Position numbers and translations under genes: made by a program. Positions 31,869 to 40,470 of a DNA stretch of 41,287 bases are shown one piece after another (within the stretch, counting starts at the first letter, position 1; each line of letters starts with the position of its first letter). The notes beneath the pieces were generated by a model. It was not told the DNA's origin, ran no database searches, and saw only the letters and a list, made by a program, of their open reading frames with translations. Source of the stretch: DASXVX01 sp036504075 (lineage in GTDB: Bacteria > Bacillota > Sulfobacillia > Symbiobacteriales > Symbiobacteriaceae); NCBI GenBank assembly GCA_036504075.1, contig DASXVX010000034.1, positions 1 to 41,287 on the forward strand, in the 5' to 3' direction.

Positions 31869-33557
31869 GTGACAGCTGAGACGCAGAGACCTTGGCTACA
31901 GCACTACCCGGAGGGGGTTCGCCCGCATCTGGAGTATCCGCTCCGACCGCTTTACGGGCTGTTGGACGAGACGGCGTCCCGGTTTCCCGACGCAGTGGCG
32001 ACCAGATTCTACGGCGGCACGCTGACCTGGGGGGAGGTCAGGCGGCAGGCCGATGCGTTTGCGGCGGCCCTGGTGGACCAGGGCGTCAAGCGCGGCGACC
32101 GGGTGGCGATCATGCTGCCGAACGTGCCGCAAGCGGTCATCGCCTATTACGGGGTGCTGAAAGCCGGGGCGGTGGTCGCGTTCTTCAACCCGCTGTACGT
32201 GGAGCGGGAGATCGAGCACCAGCTGAAAGACTGCGGCGCTGAAGTCATGGTGGTGCTGGACCTGCTCTACGACCGCGTGAAACGGGTGCAGGCGGCCACG
32301 AAGGTGCGGCGGCTGATCGTCACCTCCATCCGGGAGTACATGAGCGTCCCGCTGCGTCTGCTGGTCCCCCTGGTGAAGCGGGCACTGGTCGGTCACGTGC
32401 CGGAAGACCCGGCGGTCATCCACTGGCGGACGCTGCTGCGGGAATACGCCGGCAGTCGGGTGCCGGAAGCGCCGGTGAACCCGGCCCTGGACCTCGCCGT
32501 GCTCCAGTACACCGGCGGCACCACCGGCCTCTCCAAAGGTGCCATGCTGTCGCACCGGAACCTCATGGCCAACGTGCTGCAGGTCCGGGAATGGATGCCG
32601 GGCCTGGTGGAAGGTAAGGAGAAAATTCTGGCGGTCATGCCGTTCTTCCACGTTTACGGGCTGACGGTCGCCCTGCATCTGGCAACGGTGCTGGCCGCCG
32701 AGCTGGTCCTGGTACCCAAGTTTGACCTGGTGCAGGTGCTGAAGCTGATCGACAAGCAGAAGCCGACGCTGTTCCCCGGGGCGCCGTCCATCTATGTCGC
32801 GATCAACCATCACCAAGACGTGGGCGATTACAACCTGAGCTCCGTGAAGGCGTGCATTTCCGGGGCGGCGCCGCTGCCGGTGGAAGTGCAGACCGCGTTC
32901 GAAAAGCTGACCGGTGGGAAACTGGTGGAGGGGTACGGGCTGACGGAAGCCTCGCCGGTGACCCATTGCACGCCGGTCTATGGTCGGCGGCTCCCGGGCT
33001 CCATTGGCCTGCCGTTCCCCGACACCGAGATGAAAATCGTGGACCTGGCCACGGGCGCGGAAGAGGTGCCGCCGGGGGAGACCGGGGAACTTTGCATTCG
33101 GGGTCCGCAGGTGATGCTGGGCTACTGGAACCGGCCGGAGGAGACCGCGGCGACCCTGCGGGACGGCTGGCTGCACACGGGCGATATCGCCCGGGTCGAT
33201 GCGGAAGGCTACACCCATATCGTTGACCGGGCCAAGGACATGATCATCGCCGGCGGGTTTAACATTTACCCGCGGGAGGTGGAGGAGGTGCTCTACGAGC
33301 ACCCTGCGGTCCAGGATGCGACGGTAGTGGGGCTTCCGGACGAGTACCGCGGCCAGACGGTGAAAGCCTACATTGTGCCGAAGGCGGGGGCGGCGGTCAC
33401 CGCCGAGGAGATCATCGCCTTCTGCCGGGAGCGCATGGCCAAGTACAAGGCGCCGACGCAAGTGGAGTTCCGGGAGTCACTGCCCAAGTCGATCATCGGC
33501 AAGACGCTGCGGCGGGTGCTCCTGGAAGAAGAGAAGCAGCGGGTTCAGGCCGGGTAA
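31869..33557 (+). CDS. fadD: long-chain acyl-CoA synthetase (AMP-binding)
   Basis: Activates fatty acids to acyl-CoA through an acyl-AMP intermediate. The family motifs are present: YTGGTTGLSKGAMLSH (P-loop), YGLTEASPVTH, GWLHTGDIARVD, DRAKDMIIAGGFNIYP, and the catalytic lysine in PKSIIGKTLRR near the C-terminus. GTG 31869 was chosen with GGGGGTGG 5 nt upstream; an in-frame TTG at 31854 is less likely. 562 aa. No other beta-oxidation genes are adjacent, so the pathway role (degradation or membrane lipid salvage) is open. The symbol fadD is by family; chain length is not proven. Confidence 0.9.
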   Translation: MTAETQRPWLQHYPEGVRPHLEYPLRPLYGLLDETASRFPDAVATRFYGGTLTWGEVRRQADAFAAALVDQGVKRGDRVAIMLPNVPQAVIAYYGVLKAGAVVAFFNPLYVEREIEHQLKDCGAEVMVVLDLLYDRVKRVQAATKVRRLIVTSIREYMSVPLRLLVPLVKRALVGHVPEDPAVIHWRTLLREYAGSRVPEAPVNPALDLAVLQYTGGTTGLSKGAMLSHRNLMANVLQVREWMPGLVEGKEKILAVMPFFHVYGLTVALHLATVLAAELVLVPKFDLVQVLKLIDKQKPTLFPGAPSIYVAINHHQDVGDYNLSSVKACISGAAPLPVEVQTAFEKLTGGKLVEGYGLTEASPVTHCTPVYGRRLPGSIGLPFPDTEMKIVDLATGAEEVPPGETGELCIRGPQVMLGYWNRPEETAATLRDGWLHTGDIARVDAEGYTHIVDRAKDMIIAGGFNIYPREVEEVLYEHPAVQDATVVGLPDEYRGQTVKAYIVPKAGAAVTAEEIIAFCRERMAKYKAPTQVEFRESLPKSIIGKTLRRVLLEEEKQRVQAG

Positions 33558-33571
33558 GTCGTCGTTTACTG

Positions 33572-33627
33572 AACCCTCCTGCCGGGAGAGACTACCGCAA
33601 GAGTCTCTTCCGGCAGGAGGGTTTTGT
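33572..33627 (+). terminator. 22-bp terminator carrying the next gene's ribosome-binding site
   Basis: Arms 33572-33593 and 33602-33623 pair over 22 bp (one G-U), loop ACCGCAAG, then TTGTT. The 3' arm contains GGCAGGAGGGTT, whose AGGAGGG lies 7 nt before the GTG start of the DUF5665 gene at 33629. The same arm is thus both terminator stem and Shine-Dalgarno site. Confidence 0.85.
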
Positions 33628-33628
33628 T

Positions 33629-33940
33629 GTGACCCAGGTCAAGCCGCCGGAGACCGAAAGCGCCGGCTCCACGCTTGCAGAGCGCCTCGAAAAGCTGACC
33701 TTTGCGATGGAGAAAACGAATCTGGCCGAGTATGTCGAACTGCTTCGAAGCCCCTGGCGGCTGATGATGGTCAATTTTATGGCCGGCACCGCCCGGGGCT
33801 TGGGCATCGCGTTCGGCTTTGCCGTGCTCTCCGCCATGTTGCTTTATGTTGCCCAGGCGGTCATGTGGTCACGCCTGCCGGTCATCGGCAGTTATATCGC
33901 CACCATTGTCCGGCTCGTGGAGCACAACTTGCGCCCGTAG
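33629..33940 (+). CDS. DUF5665 domain-containing membrane protein
   Basis: A 103-aa protein with a hydrophilic N-terminal helix and two hydrophobic segments: MMVNFMAGTARGLGIAFGF (about 49-67) and AVLSAMLLYVAQAVMWSRL (about 68-86). The segment EYVELLRSPWRLMMVNF is characteristic of this uncharacterised Firmicutes family. GTG start with its Shine-Dalgarno site inside the preceding terminator. The traR-type gene follows by 58 bp. Confidence 0.8.
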   Translation: MTQVKPPETESAGSTLAERLEKLTFAMEKTNLAEYVELLRSPWRLMMVNFMAGTARGLGIAFGFAVLSAMLLYVAQAVMWSRLPVIGSYIATIVRLVEHNLRP

Positions 33941-33998
33941 GATCGACATAACGCGGGCAGACTACGGCCAGAGCGTTATGACGGGAGGCAAAAGCGGC

Positions 33999-34820
33999 GT
34001 GGAAGTGGCGCACTTTCAACAGAAGCTGCTGGCGGAGCGGGACTCTTACCGCCACCAGATCGAACTGATCGACGAGACCGGGCTGGGGCGGCTCTCCCAG
34101 GGGGACCAGCTGCAGGAGGATTCGACGGTGGACAACCACCCGGCGGACCTGGGATCGGAGATGTTCGAGCGGGAGAAAGACATGGGGCTCCGCTCCAACG
34201 CCCAGCGCCGGCTCCGGGATATCGACATCGCGCTGGAGCGGATGGCGGCGGGGCAGTATGGCGTCTGCGAGGAGTGCGGCGGACCGATCGGGGAGGGGCG
34301 GCTGGAGGCATTCCCCAGCGCCACCTGTTGCATCGCCTGCCAGGAGGGCCGGGAGGCGCTGCCGGACCGGTTCCACCGGCCGATCGAGGAGCAGGTGCTG
34401 AACCCGCCGTTCGGCCGGACCTGGCGCGCCGGCACCGGCGACCCGGGCTACGACGGCGAGGATGCCTGGCAGGAGGTGGCCTCCCAGGGCACGTCTGAAA
34501 CGCCGTCCGACGTGCCCGGGGCGGTGAAGTACACCGACATGTACAATTCGGATGAGGAAGTCTACACCGTGGTGGACCCCATGGACGCCATTGTCGACGA
34601 AGATGGTGAGCCGCTGCAACGAGACGACCGCGGGATCGCGGATCAGATCCAGTACGATTCCGACCTGGACGACCCACTTTACGACCTGAACGGCGACGAC
34701 ACCCCCGCCGACCAGTTCGGCCCGACCTACCAGTGGCAGCCCGGCATTCAGTTCCACGGAGTAATGCCCGAGCACCAGTTCCGGCACAGCAAGTTCCCCG
34801 CCTCCCGCTGGCGCCCTTGA
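33999..34820 (+). CDS. TraR/DksA zinc-finger family protein, YteA-like
   Basis: A 273-aa protein with an N-terminal helical region and a C4 zinc finger: C90, C93, C110 (or C111) and C114 in CEECGGPIG...TCCIACQ. This is the DksA/TraR fold that can bind the RNA polymerase secondary channel. YteA members of spore formers have a long acidic C-terminal extension, here rich in Asp/Glu from about residue 140. GTG 33999 has GGGAGG 10 nt upstream; ATG 33978 has no site. It lies directly before lspA, as in other spore formers. The exact target is unknown. Confidence 0.87.
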   Translation: MEVAHFQQKLLAERDSYRHQIELIDETGLGRLSQGDQLQEDSTVDNHPADLGSEMFEREKDMGLRSNAQRRLRDIDIALERMAAGQYGVCEECGGPIGEGRLEAFPSATCCIACQEGREALPDRFHRPIEEQVLNPPFGRTWRAGTGDPGYDGEDAWQEVASQGTSETPSDVPGAVKYTDMYNSDEEVYTVVDPMDAIVDEDGEPLQRDDRGIADQIQYDSDLDDPLYDLNGDDTPADQFGPTYQWQPGIQFHGVMPEHQFRHSKFPASRWRP

Positions 34821-34845
34821 TTGCCCTCCGACCCCCTTTCTAGTG

Positions 34846-34863
34846 CTATCACACTTGTGATAG
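34846..34863. promoter_or_regulatory. perfect 18-bp palindrome over the lspA promoter
   Basis: CTATCACA-CT-TGTGATAG is a perfect inverted repeat. It overlaps an extended -10 element TGATAGACT (34858-34866). Start codon of lspA is 26 bp downstream. It has the form of a repressor operator controlling lspA-rluD-pyrF. Confidence 0.65.
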
Positions 34864-34888
34864 ACTAGATCGGATGAGGTGACGCCTG

Positions 34889-35347
34889 ATGTTGTCGATC
34901 ATTTTGGGCATTCTTGTGCTGTTGCTGGACCAGGGGACCAAATGGCTCGTTTCCACGCGGATGGCGGAGTTCCAGGAGTATCCCGTCATCCACGGCCTCT
35001 TTTCGATGCAGTTCGTGCGCAATCCGGGTGCAGCCTTTGGCATGCTCGCCCACCAGCGGTGGCTGTTCGTCACCGTCTCCCTGGTCGCGATCGGCGGGAT
35101 GCTCTGGTTCACCAGGCACCCCGACGCCCGACGCGGGCTGGTGCCCTGGGCGCTGGGGCTGCTCATGGGCGGGGCGGCCGGCAACCTGGTGGACCGGGTG
35201 CTCTACGGGAAGGTCGTGGATTTCTTCCTGTTCTACTGGAAGGGCCATGTCTTTCCGAACTTTAACGTGGCGGATATCGCCATCAACGTGGGCGTGGGGC
35301 TGTTTTTGCTCCATCTGCTCCTCGAGGGGAGAGAGAAAGCGGCTTGA
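34889..35347 (+). CDS. lspA: signal peptidase II (lipoprotein signal peptidase)
   Basis: Membrane aspartyl protease that removes signal peptides from diacylglyceryl-modified prolipoproteins. The catalytic dyad is in GNLVDRV (D102) and FNVADIAINVG (D129). DQGTKWL and VRNPGAAFGML are conserved too. Four TM helices, 152 aa. GAGGTGA precedes the ATG. Its last bases overlap rluD by 4 bp. Confidence 0.97.
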   Translation: MLSIILGILVLLLDQGTKWLVSTRMAEFQEYPVIHGLFSMQFVRNPGAAFGMLAHQRWLFVTVSLVAIGGMLWFTRHPDARRGLVPWALGLLMGGAAGNLVDRVLYGKVVDFFLFYWKGHVFPNFNVADIAINVGVGLFLLHLLLEGREKAA

Positions 35348-36258
35348 AAGAGTATCAGCTGACGCCCGAAACGGGAGAGGCCCGCCTGGACGCCTACCTG
35401 GCCGCCCAGGGCGAATTGGGCCTCTCCCGCTCCCGCATTAAAGGGCTGATTGAAGACGGTTTGATCACGGTGAACGGTCGGCCGGTCAAAGTCAGCCAGT
35501 CCGTTGCGGCCGGCGATACGATTCGAGTCGAGGTGCCGGACCCGGTGGCGGTGGACCTTACACCCGAAGCGATCCCGCTGGACGTCATCTACGAAGATGA
35601 CGACGTCCTGGTGATTAACAAACAGCGGGGGCTGGTCGTCCATCCGGCCGCCGGCAACTGGAGCGGCACGCTGGTCAATGCGCTCATGGACCATGTCGAC
35701 GACCTGGAGGGCATCGGTGGCGAACTGCGGCCTGGGATCGTACATAGGCTGGACAAGGACACCACCGGGCTGCTGGTCGTCGCGAAGAACGAGCGGGCGA
35801 TGAGATCGCTCACCGACCAGATTCGGGAGCACACCGTGCGGCGGATTTACTGGGCGCTGGTGCAGGGCAACACCATGCCCGACGAAGCGCGGATTGAGGC
35901 GCCCATCGGGCGCGATCCGGGCGACCGGAAGAAAATGGCTGTCAACACCCGCAATGGCAAGGAAGCGATTACCCAGTTTACTGTGCTGGAGCGGTTCAGG
36001 GGGTTCGCCCTGCTGGAGTGCCGCCTGTTTACCGGCCGGACCCACCAGATTCGGGTCCACCTGGCCTTTATTGGCCATCCGGTGGTGGCCGACCCGGTTT
36101 ACGGAACCCGCAAGCAGCACCTGGGCATGGTGCCGCAGGCCCTGCACGCCCGGCAGTTGGGCTTCAATCACCCGAGCACGGGGCAGTGGGTGGAGTTCAC
36201 GGCCGAACCGCCGGCCGATTTTCAGGCCGCCCTGGCGGAATTGAGACAAGAGGGGTAA
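35344..36258 (+). CDS. rluD: RluD-type 23S rRNA pseudouridine synthase
   Basis: An RNA-modifying enzyme converting uridines to pseudouridine in large-subunit rRNA. S4 RNA-binding domain at the N-terminus (ARLDAYLAAQGELGLSRSRI). The catalytic motif is HRLDKDTTGLLVVAK, with Asp near residue 137. RTHQIRVHLA is near the C-terminus. TTG start overlapping the lspA stop, with GGGGAG upstream, so coupled. Symbol by closest subfamily; target positions unproven. Confidence 0.93.
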   Translation: MKEYQLTPETGEARLDAYLAAQGELGLSRSRIKGLIEDGLITVNGRPVKVSQSVAAGDTIRVEVPDPVAVDLTPEAIPLDVIYEDDDVLVINKQRGLVVHPAAGNWSGTLVNALMDHVDDLEGIGGELRPGIVHRLDKDTTGLLVVAKNERAMRSLTDQIREHTVRRIYWALVQGNTMPDEARIEAPIGRDPGDRKKMAVNTRNGKEAITQFTVLERFRGFALLECRLFTGRTHQIRVHLAFIGHPVVADPVYGTRKQHLGMVPQALHARQLGFNHPSTGQWVEFTAEPPADFQAALAELRQEG

Positions 36259-36265
36259 CCGAGTC

Positions 36266-37222
36266 ATGTCTGAACCGAATTTCGCCGATCGGGTCTGCCG
36301 GGCGGTGAAGCTGAAACGCTCCCACGCGGTGGTGGGCCTGGACCCGGTGCTGACCCGGATTCCCGGATTCATCCGGGAGGAGGCCGCCGGCCGTTACGGT
36401 CAGACCGCCAAAGGCGCGTCTTATGCCTTGCTCAAGTTCAACCAGCTGGTCATCGACGCCGTGTCGGACCAGACCGCCCTGGTGAAGCCGCAGTCGGCTT
36501 TCTACGAAGCCTACGGCTATCACGGGGTAGAGGCGTTCTGGGAAACGGTGAAGTACGCCCGGTCCAAAGGGCTGGTGGTCATCGCCGACGCGAAGCGGGG
36601 CGACATCGGTTCCACCGCTGAAGCGTATGCCGCCGCCTTCTTCGGGCATCCGAACCCGCTGGATTCCTGGGAGGACCCGGAACTCTGGGCCGACAGCCTT
36701 ACAGTCAACCCATACCTGGGCAGCGACGGCCTGGTGCCGTTCGTTCAGCGCTGCAAGGCCCGGGGCACGGGGCTGTTCGTGCTGGTGAAGACCAGCAACC
36801 CGTCTTCCGGCGAACTGCAGGACCAGGAACTGTTCAGCGGTGAGACGGTGGCGGCGCAGGTCTGCAAGCTGGTCACGCACCTGGGCTCCCCGCTGGTGGG
36901 CGAACTGGGTTACTCCAGCATCGGTGCGGTGGTCGGTGCGACCTACCCCGAAGACCTGGCGGCGTTCCGCTCCGAGATGCCCAAGGCGCTCTTTCTGGTG
37001 CCGGGCTACGGCGCGCAGGGCGGGAAGGCTGCCGATGTGGTCCACGCGTTTAACGCCGACGGCCTGGGTGCAGTGGTCAACGCCTCCCGCAGCATCATCT
37101 TCGCGTACGGCGGGGCGGGCTCGTCCCCCGGCGAGGTGCGGGGGTCTATTACCGGGGCGCTGATGGCCATGAACCAGGAGATCAACGGGGCACTGGCCGC
37201 GGCCGGAAAGCTGGCCTGGTAA
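36266..37222 (+). CDS. pyrF: orotidine 5'-phosphate decarboxylase, long (type 2) form
   Basis: Last step of UMP synthesis: decarboxylates OMP. Catalytic motif DAKRGDIGSTAEAY at about residues 108-121 with the Lys near 110. The N-terminal half contains KPQSAFYEAYGYHG, typical of the longer subfamily (318 aa versus about 240 for the short form). RBS-spaced ATG 8 bp after rluD. No other pyr genes are in the window. Confidence 0.94.
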   Translation: MSEPNFADRVCRAVKLKRSHAVVGLDPVLTRIPGFIREEAAGRYGQTAKGASYALLKFNQLVIDAVSDQTALVKPQSAFYEAYGYHGVEAFWETVKYARSKGLVVIADAKRGDIGSTAEAYAAAFFGHPNPLDSWEDPELWADSLTVNPYLGSDGLVPFVQRCKARGTGLFVLVKTSNPSSGELQDQELFSGETVAAQVCKLVTHLGSPLVGELGYSSIGAVVGATYPEDLAAFRSEMPKALFLVPGYGAQGGKAADVVHAFNADGLGAVVNASRSIIFAYGGAGSSPGEVRGSITGALMAMNQEINGALAAAGKLAW

Positions 37223-37241
37223 CGGAATACACCCACGCGCT

Positions 37242-37285
37242 GACGGCGCCGGGTCCCCTGCAAGCGGGGGAACTCCGGCGCCGTC
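37242..37285. terminator. bidirectional terminator between pyrF and the kinase gene
   Basis: GACGGCGCCGG / CCGGCGCCGTC outer stem with CCCC...GGGG inner pairs. Confidence 0.75.
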
Positions 37286-37301
37286 GCTGGTTTACCGAAC
37301 G

Positions 37302-38747
37302 CTAGCCGGCCCGGTTCAGCTTGAACCAGAACGAGGCACCCTGACCGGGGACGCTCGTCACCCCGACCTGGCCGCCGTGGGCCTCCACCAGCGACTTGAC
37401 GATCGCCAGCCCCAGGCCGGCACCCTTGTGGCTCTGGCCCTGGTTGGCGCCCTGGTAGAAGCGGTGGAAAACCCGGGCCGCCTCTTCCGGGGTCAGGCCC
37501 GGCCCCTGGTCGCAAACTTCGACCACCACGTCGCTGCCTTCCACCCGAGACCGAATCGTAACGGCCGCGCCGGCCGGGGTGAACCGGAGGGCGTTGCCGG
37601 CCAGGTTGTCCAGCACTTGCTCCAGCCGGTCCCGATCGATATAGACCCGGGCCCGCTGCGCTTCCGGGCTCAGCTCCAGCTCGATGCGGGCGCCGTGGCT
37701 TTCGGCGTTGGGTTTCATGGACTCGACGAACTCCTGCAGCACCGGGGCGATCGGCATGGCCTGGAGCCGCAGTTCCATCTGGCCGGACTCCAGCTTGACC
37801 ACGTCGAACAGGTCGTTAACCAGGCGTGTCAGTCGCTCCGCTTCGCTGGTGATGATCTCGTAGTACCGGCGTCGCTTCTCCTCGTCCTGGACCAGGCCGT
37901 CCCGCAGAGCTTCAGCGAAGCCGGCGATGGAGGTCAGGGGCGTGCGCAGGTCGTGGCCGACCATCATGAGCAGATCTTTGCGGGACTGCTCGGAACGCTT
38001 CAGCCCCTCGACGAGCGTCTGGATGCGCTCGGCCATGTGGTTAAAGTGCTGGGCCACTTCGGTGATTTCGTCCTTGCCGGTCTCGGGGGCCCGGCGGATC
38101 AGGTCGCCTTCGGCGAGGGCGCCGGCGGCGTCGCCCACATCTTTAAGCCGCTTGACCATTTCCCGGCTGACCCACCCGGCGATGGCCATGGCGGCCAGGA
38201 ACCCGAGCACGAGGGCGATTTCCAGCCCGCGGGCAATGGGGGTGGTCATTTTGTTGATGAAGGGCATGTCCCGGTAGAGCAGGACCCGGTATCCCTGCAG
38301 CACGGCGATGTTGGGAGCCAGGGGCACCGTGGCCCAGACCGGCACCTGGCCGAGATCGCCCAGGTCGAGCGTCGGGCGGTTCCGCCTCGCCGGCGCTTTC
38401 GCCTGCTGCGGCTGGCTGCAGACGTCGGACAGAATCTTATTCAGCAACTGCGGGTCGGACGACCGGACGACCAGGCAGTTCGGGGCGAGTATGGCGATGG
38501 TCTCCTCAGCGAGCGCATTGTCCGCCGAACCCAGTCCCTTGAGGGCACTGGCTGCGTCCGTGTCCCCTCGTTTCCGGATGACATCGCCAAACCGGTTCGC
38601 CAGCTTCTGCGCCTGCAACTCCAGGTGGTCCTTTTCGGCCTTCCTGACGGACCCTTCCACCAGCGTCGGCACCCACACCCCCGCTGCCAGGGCGACCAGC
38701 GCAATCAGCACGAAATAAGTCAGCAGCAGCTTTGCGCCAATCCGCAT
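37302..38747 (-). CDS. HAMP-containing sensor histidine kinase
   Basis: EnvZ/PhoR-type membrane kinase (481 aa). TM1 at about 7-28 and TM2 at about 175-195 flank an extracellular sensor region of about 145 residues. HAMP, then the phosphoaccepting His in MVGHDLRTPLTSI (about 264), N-box DNLAGNALRFTP, and G-boxes DQGPGL and GAGLGLAI. CAGGAG precedes the ATG in the end of the regulator gene; 3 bp separate the two. Confidence 0.95.
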   Translation of the reverse strand: MRIGAKLLLTYFVLIALVALAAGVWVPTLVEGSVRKAEKDHLELQAQKLANRFGDVIRKRGDTDAASALKGLGSADNALAEETIAILAPNCLVVRSSDPQLLNKILSDVCSQPQQAKAPARRNRPTLDLGDLGQVPVWATVPLAPNIAVLQGYRVLLYRDMPFINKMTTPIARGLEIALVLGFLAAMAIAGWVSREMVKRLKDVGDAAGALAEGDLIRRAPETGKDEITEVAQHFNHMAERIQTLVEGLKRSEQSRKDLLMMVGHDLRTPLTSIAGFAEALRDGLVQDEEKRRRYYEIITSEAERLTRLVNDLFDVVKLESGQMELRLQAMPIAPVLQEFVESMKPNAESHGARIELELSPEAQRARVYIDRDRLEQVLDNLAGNALRFTPAGAAVTIRSRVEGSDVVVEVCDQGPGLTPEEAARVFHRFYQGANQGQSHKGAGLGLAIVKSLVEAHGGQVGVTSVPGQGASFWFKLNRAG

Positions 38748-38750
38748 GGG

Positions 38751-39455
38751 TTACTCCTGTCCGGTTTCGAATTTGTAGCCGACGCCCCAGACCGTCTTGA
38801 TATGCCGGGGCTTTTCGGGGTCGGGCTCCACCTTTTTGCGAATGCGCTGGATGTGGACGTCCACCGTCCGGAAATCGCCGTAAAAGCTATAGTCCCAGAC
38901 CTTCTCCAGCAGTTGCTCCCGGGTGAAGGCCCGGTGGGGGTTCTGCGCGAGGGTGGTGAGCAGGTCGAACTCCTTGGGCGGGCAGTCCACCGGCTTGCCA
39001 TGGACCAGCAAGGCCCGGCCGGCCAGGTCCAGGACAACATCCCCGAAGGTCAGCCGCTCATTCAGCTGGGGCGGGGCAGCAGGGGCGAGGCTCTTTTCGG
39101 CCCGGCGCAGAACCGCCTTGACCCGAGCGACCAGTTCGCGCGGGCTGAAGGGCTTGGTCAGGTAATCGTCGGCCCCCAGTTCCAGGCCGAGAATCTTGTC
39201 GACCTCTTCGCCCCGGGCGGTCAGCATGATTACGGGGATATCGAGCCCGCGAATCTCCTTGCAAACGTCAAAGCCGCTCTTGCCTGGCAGCATCAAATCC
39301 AGCACCAGTGCGGCGGGACGGAGCTCCTGCGCTTTCTTGACGGCTTCAATGCCGTCGGCCGCTTCCTCGACCGTAAAGCCTTCCTGCTCCAGATACAGGC
39401 GGCAGAGTTCGCGAATGTTGGGTTCATCGTCGACCACCAGCACTTGGCGTGCCAT
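38751..39455 (-). CDS. OmpR/PhoB family response regulator
   Basis: DNA-binding partner of the following kinase (234 aa). Receiver with acidic pocket DDE (9-11), phosphorylated D53 in LDLMLPG, T/K switch residues in MLTARG and TKPFSP. C-terminal winged helix with FREQLLEKVWDY-type helix and TVDVHIQRIRKKVE. ATG 39455 has AAGGTGA 5 nt upstream; GTG 39464 is less likely. Transcribed from 39547-39576. Confidence 0.95.
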   Translation of the reverse strand: MARQVLVVDDEPNIRELCRLYLEQEGFTVEEAADGIEAVKKAQELRPAALVLDLMLPGKSGFDVCKEIRGLDIPVIMLTARGEEVDKILGLELGADDYLTKPFSPRELVARVKAVLRRAEKSLAPAAPPQLNERLTFGDVVLDLAGRALLVHGKPVDCPPKEFDLLTTLAQNPHRAFTREQLLEKVWDYSFYGDFRTVDVHIQRIRKKVEPDPEKPRHIKTVWGVGYKFETGQE

Positions 39456-39546
39456 GTATGTCACCTTCCGTCGGGGGTTGTCATCCCTGGGATTCGCCTC
39501 GATAGTCAGGCCATCCTCTCTGATCGTAGCGCATCATTGAGGCGGC

Positions 39547-39576
39547 ATTATAACCAAGGTGTGAAGAATTTATAAA
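39547..39576. promoter_or_regulatory. overlapping antiparallel promoters, response regulator and Crp/Fnr genes
   Basis: Minus: -35 TTTATA (39571-39576), 18-bp spacer, perfect -10 TATAAT (39547-39552) toward the response regulator. Plus: -35 TTATAA (39548-39553), 17-bp spacer, -10 TATAAA (39571-39576) toward the Crp/Fnr gene. The two share almost the same DNA. Confidence 0.6.
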
Positions 39577-39679
39577 CAAGGGGTGGTCGGCCCGGCGCGG
39601 ACGAAACGGCAAGCGTCCGCACCGGCAGGTTTTCCTGCCCGCGCACCGAACTTCCTGCAAGAATAAGAGGAGTGGTGCC

Positions 39680-40369
39680 ATGCGGATGCTGCCGAATCAC
39701 GCCCACTGCCGGGCGCTGACCGACCTGGTCCAGGGCCGGTCGGAAGGCCTGGCCCGGGCAATGCCGCCCCTGCCAATCCATGCCGGCACGCTGATCTACG
39801 CCATGGGCGAACCCACCGACCACATGTACCTGGTGACAAGCGGCCGGGTCCGCACCAGCATTCTCTCTCCCGGCGGCAAAGAGTTGGTCATGGGGGTGCA
39901 CGGGCCGGGCGAAGTCTTCGGTGAACTCTGCTTCTGCGCCGTCCGGCAGCGGCAGGAGCAGGCGCTGGCCCTGGAGGATACGGTGGTCGTCCGGTTGGAT
40001 GTCGATCACCTGACCGGGCTGATGCGGGGCAGCGACGGGGAAGCCCAGGAGTTGTTGGAGCTGTTTTGCCACCGAATGGCCGACATGCAGGAACGGATGG
40101 CCGAACTGGCTTTCGCCAGCGTCCGGTCCCGGCTGGGTCTCCTGCTGTTGCGGCTTGCCGAGGGCGGAGTCCCGGCCCCGGAGGGCGGCAGATTCTCCCG
40201 GGATAACCTGACCCACGAGGAGATGGCGGCCCGGGTCGCCACCACCCGCGAACAGGTTTCGGCGATCCTCAGCCAGTTCCGGGAGGGGCGTCTGGTCCAG
40301 TATCAGCGGGGCGGGCCGGTTGCCGTCTTTGCAGACCGGCTGTCGGCCTACCTGGAAAGCGCCGGCTGA
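39680..40369 (+). CDS. Crp/Fnr family transcription regulator
   Basis: A cyclic-nucleotide-binding-fold regulator (229 aa). N-terminal beta-roll includes GEPTDHMYLVTSGRVRTSIL and GPGEVFGELCF. The C-terminal winged helix has NLTHEEMAARVATTREQVSAILSQF (recognition helix about 195-210). It lacks the FNR-type cysteine cluster: the few cysteines near the N-terminus are not spaced as in FNR, so an oxygen-sensing cluster is unlikely. AGAGGAG precedes the ATG. A DUF2892 gene follows and may be a target. Confidence 0.92.
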   Translation: MRMLPNHAHCRALTDLVQGRSEGLARAMPPLPIHAGTLIYAMGEPTDHMYLVTSGRVRTSILSPGGKELVMGVHGPGEVFGELCFCAVRQRQEQALALEDTVVVRLDVDHLTGLMRGSDGEAQELLELFCHRMADMQERMAELAFASVRSRLGLLLLRLAEGGVPAPEGGRFSRDNLTHEEMAARVATTREQVSAILSQFREGRLVQYQRGGPVAVFADRLSAYLESAG

Positions 40370-40470
40370 ACGGCGGCATTGGGCATTGTATTGATTGTAT
40401 GAAACCGTACATCCAACCTCTGCGTTGATCCGCTACACTCACAGTGACGGATCGAAGAGGAGGATGAACG

